From: JADJNW01 sp964517145
Lineage (GTDB): Bacteria > Bacteroidota > Bacteroidia > Chitinophagales > Saprospiraceae
Direction: 5' to 3'
NCBI GenBank assembly: GCA_964517145.1
Contig: CAZFBN010000022.1
Location: 1 to 51,457, forward strand
Length of the DNA: 51,457 bases
Below are positions 51,404-51,457 of this stretch, piece by piece. The notes beneath the pieces were generated by a model. The model saw nothing but the letters and a program-made list of their open reading frames with translations. It was not told the DNA's origin and searched no databases. Position 1 is the stretch's first letter. Every line of letters begins with the position of its first letter. Made by a program: the position numbers and the translations under genes.

Positions 51404-51457
51404 GAGCTTGTTTAAAATTAACAATTTTATATAATATGTTTACTGATTTTACGCAAA
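51404..51457. repeat. Left end of a possible third MITE-like copy, cut by the window end
   Basis: GAGCTTGTTTAAAATT followed by AACAATTTTATATAATATG is close to the left end of copy 2 in the same orientation, so two elements may be arranged head to tail. Confidence 0.5.

Overview
The window is a stretch of chromosome from a Bacteroidota bacterium, most probably of the Saprospiria/Chitinophagia side of the phylum. The signs are a 1768-residue secreted protein ending in a type-B type IX secretion (T9SS) sorting domain, lipoproteins with Cys lipoboxes, an OmpA protein with thrombospondin type-3 repeats, many intergenic TAnnTTTG boxes (the Bacteroidota -7 element), and starts preceded by A/T-rich sequence rather than strong Shine-Dalgarno motifs. 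No rRNA, tRNA, CRISPR array, phage or intact IS element was seen. Species assignment is inference only.

Layout. 1-0.85 kb: a decaying toxin-antitoxin patch (partial antitoxin, frameshifted PIN toxin, truncated second antitoxin). 0.86-8.0 kb: aspartate aminotransferase, a GT-C glycosyltransferase fused to TPRs, a methyltransferase, propionyl-CoA carboxylase beta subunit and a one-domain asparaginase-like protein. 8.3-13.2 kb: two tandem secreted CotH-kinase paralogues, a YcxB-like protein and a YheT-type hydrolase. 13.3-19.9 kb: SbcD and SbcC, followed by two coiled-coil proteins, the second membrane-anchored and PspA-like in layout. 20-28.1 kb: a lipoprotein subtilase, OmpA/TSP3 porin-like protein, PurE, an NrtR-like Nudix protein next to an apparent nicotinate phosphoribosyltransferase remnant, a GNAT enzyme and oligopeptidase B. 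28.1-34 kb: a 21-bp tandem repeat and the giant T9SS adhesin-like protein. 34.5-45 kb: sugar-nucleotide and envelope genes (UDP-glucuronate decarboxylase, dTDP-glucose dehydratase, Kdo transferase, heptose-7-phosphate kinase) mixed with DinB-like proteins, a UbiA-like membrane protein, an M42 peptidase, PyrE and a Nudix hydrolase. 45-51.2 kb: ValS, Uma2-type nuclease, lipoprotein histidine phosphatase, LysA and a small membrane protein.

Most genes are housekeeping or envelope functions in short transcription units. Convergent pairs are repeatedly separated by strong hairpins, at 44989, 41912, 23277 and 19898. The less ordinary signals are in the non-coding and repeat layer. They include a roughly 208-bp element with terminal inverted repeats present twice, with a compensatory base change in its central stem; a palindromic repeat inserted in frame into valS and also present between two genes; and a 21-bp repeat open in several frames. 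Three reading frames look broken or remodelled: the PIN toxin, the UbiA-like N-terminus and the NAPRTase-like protein. The best candidate for an undescribed protein system is the coiled-coil/PspA-like pair beside sbcDC. All functional statements come from reading motifs; no database search was possible.
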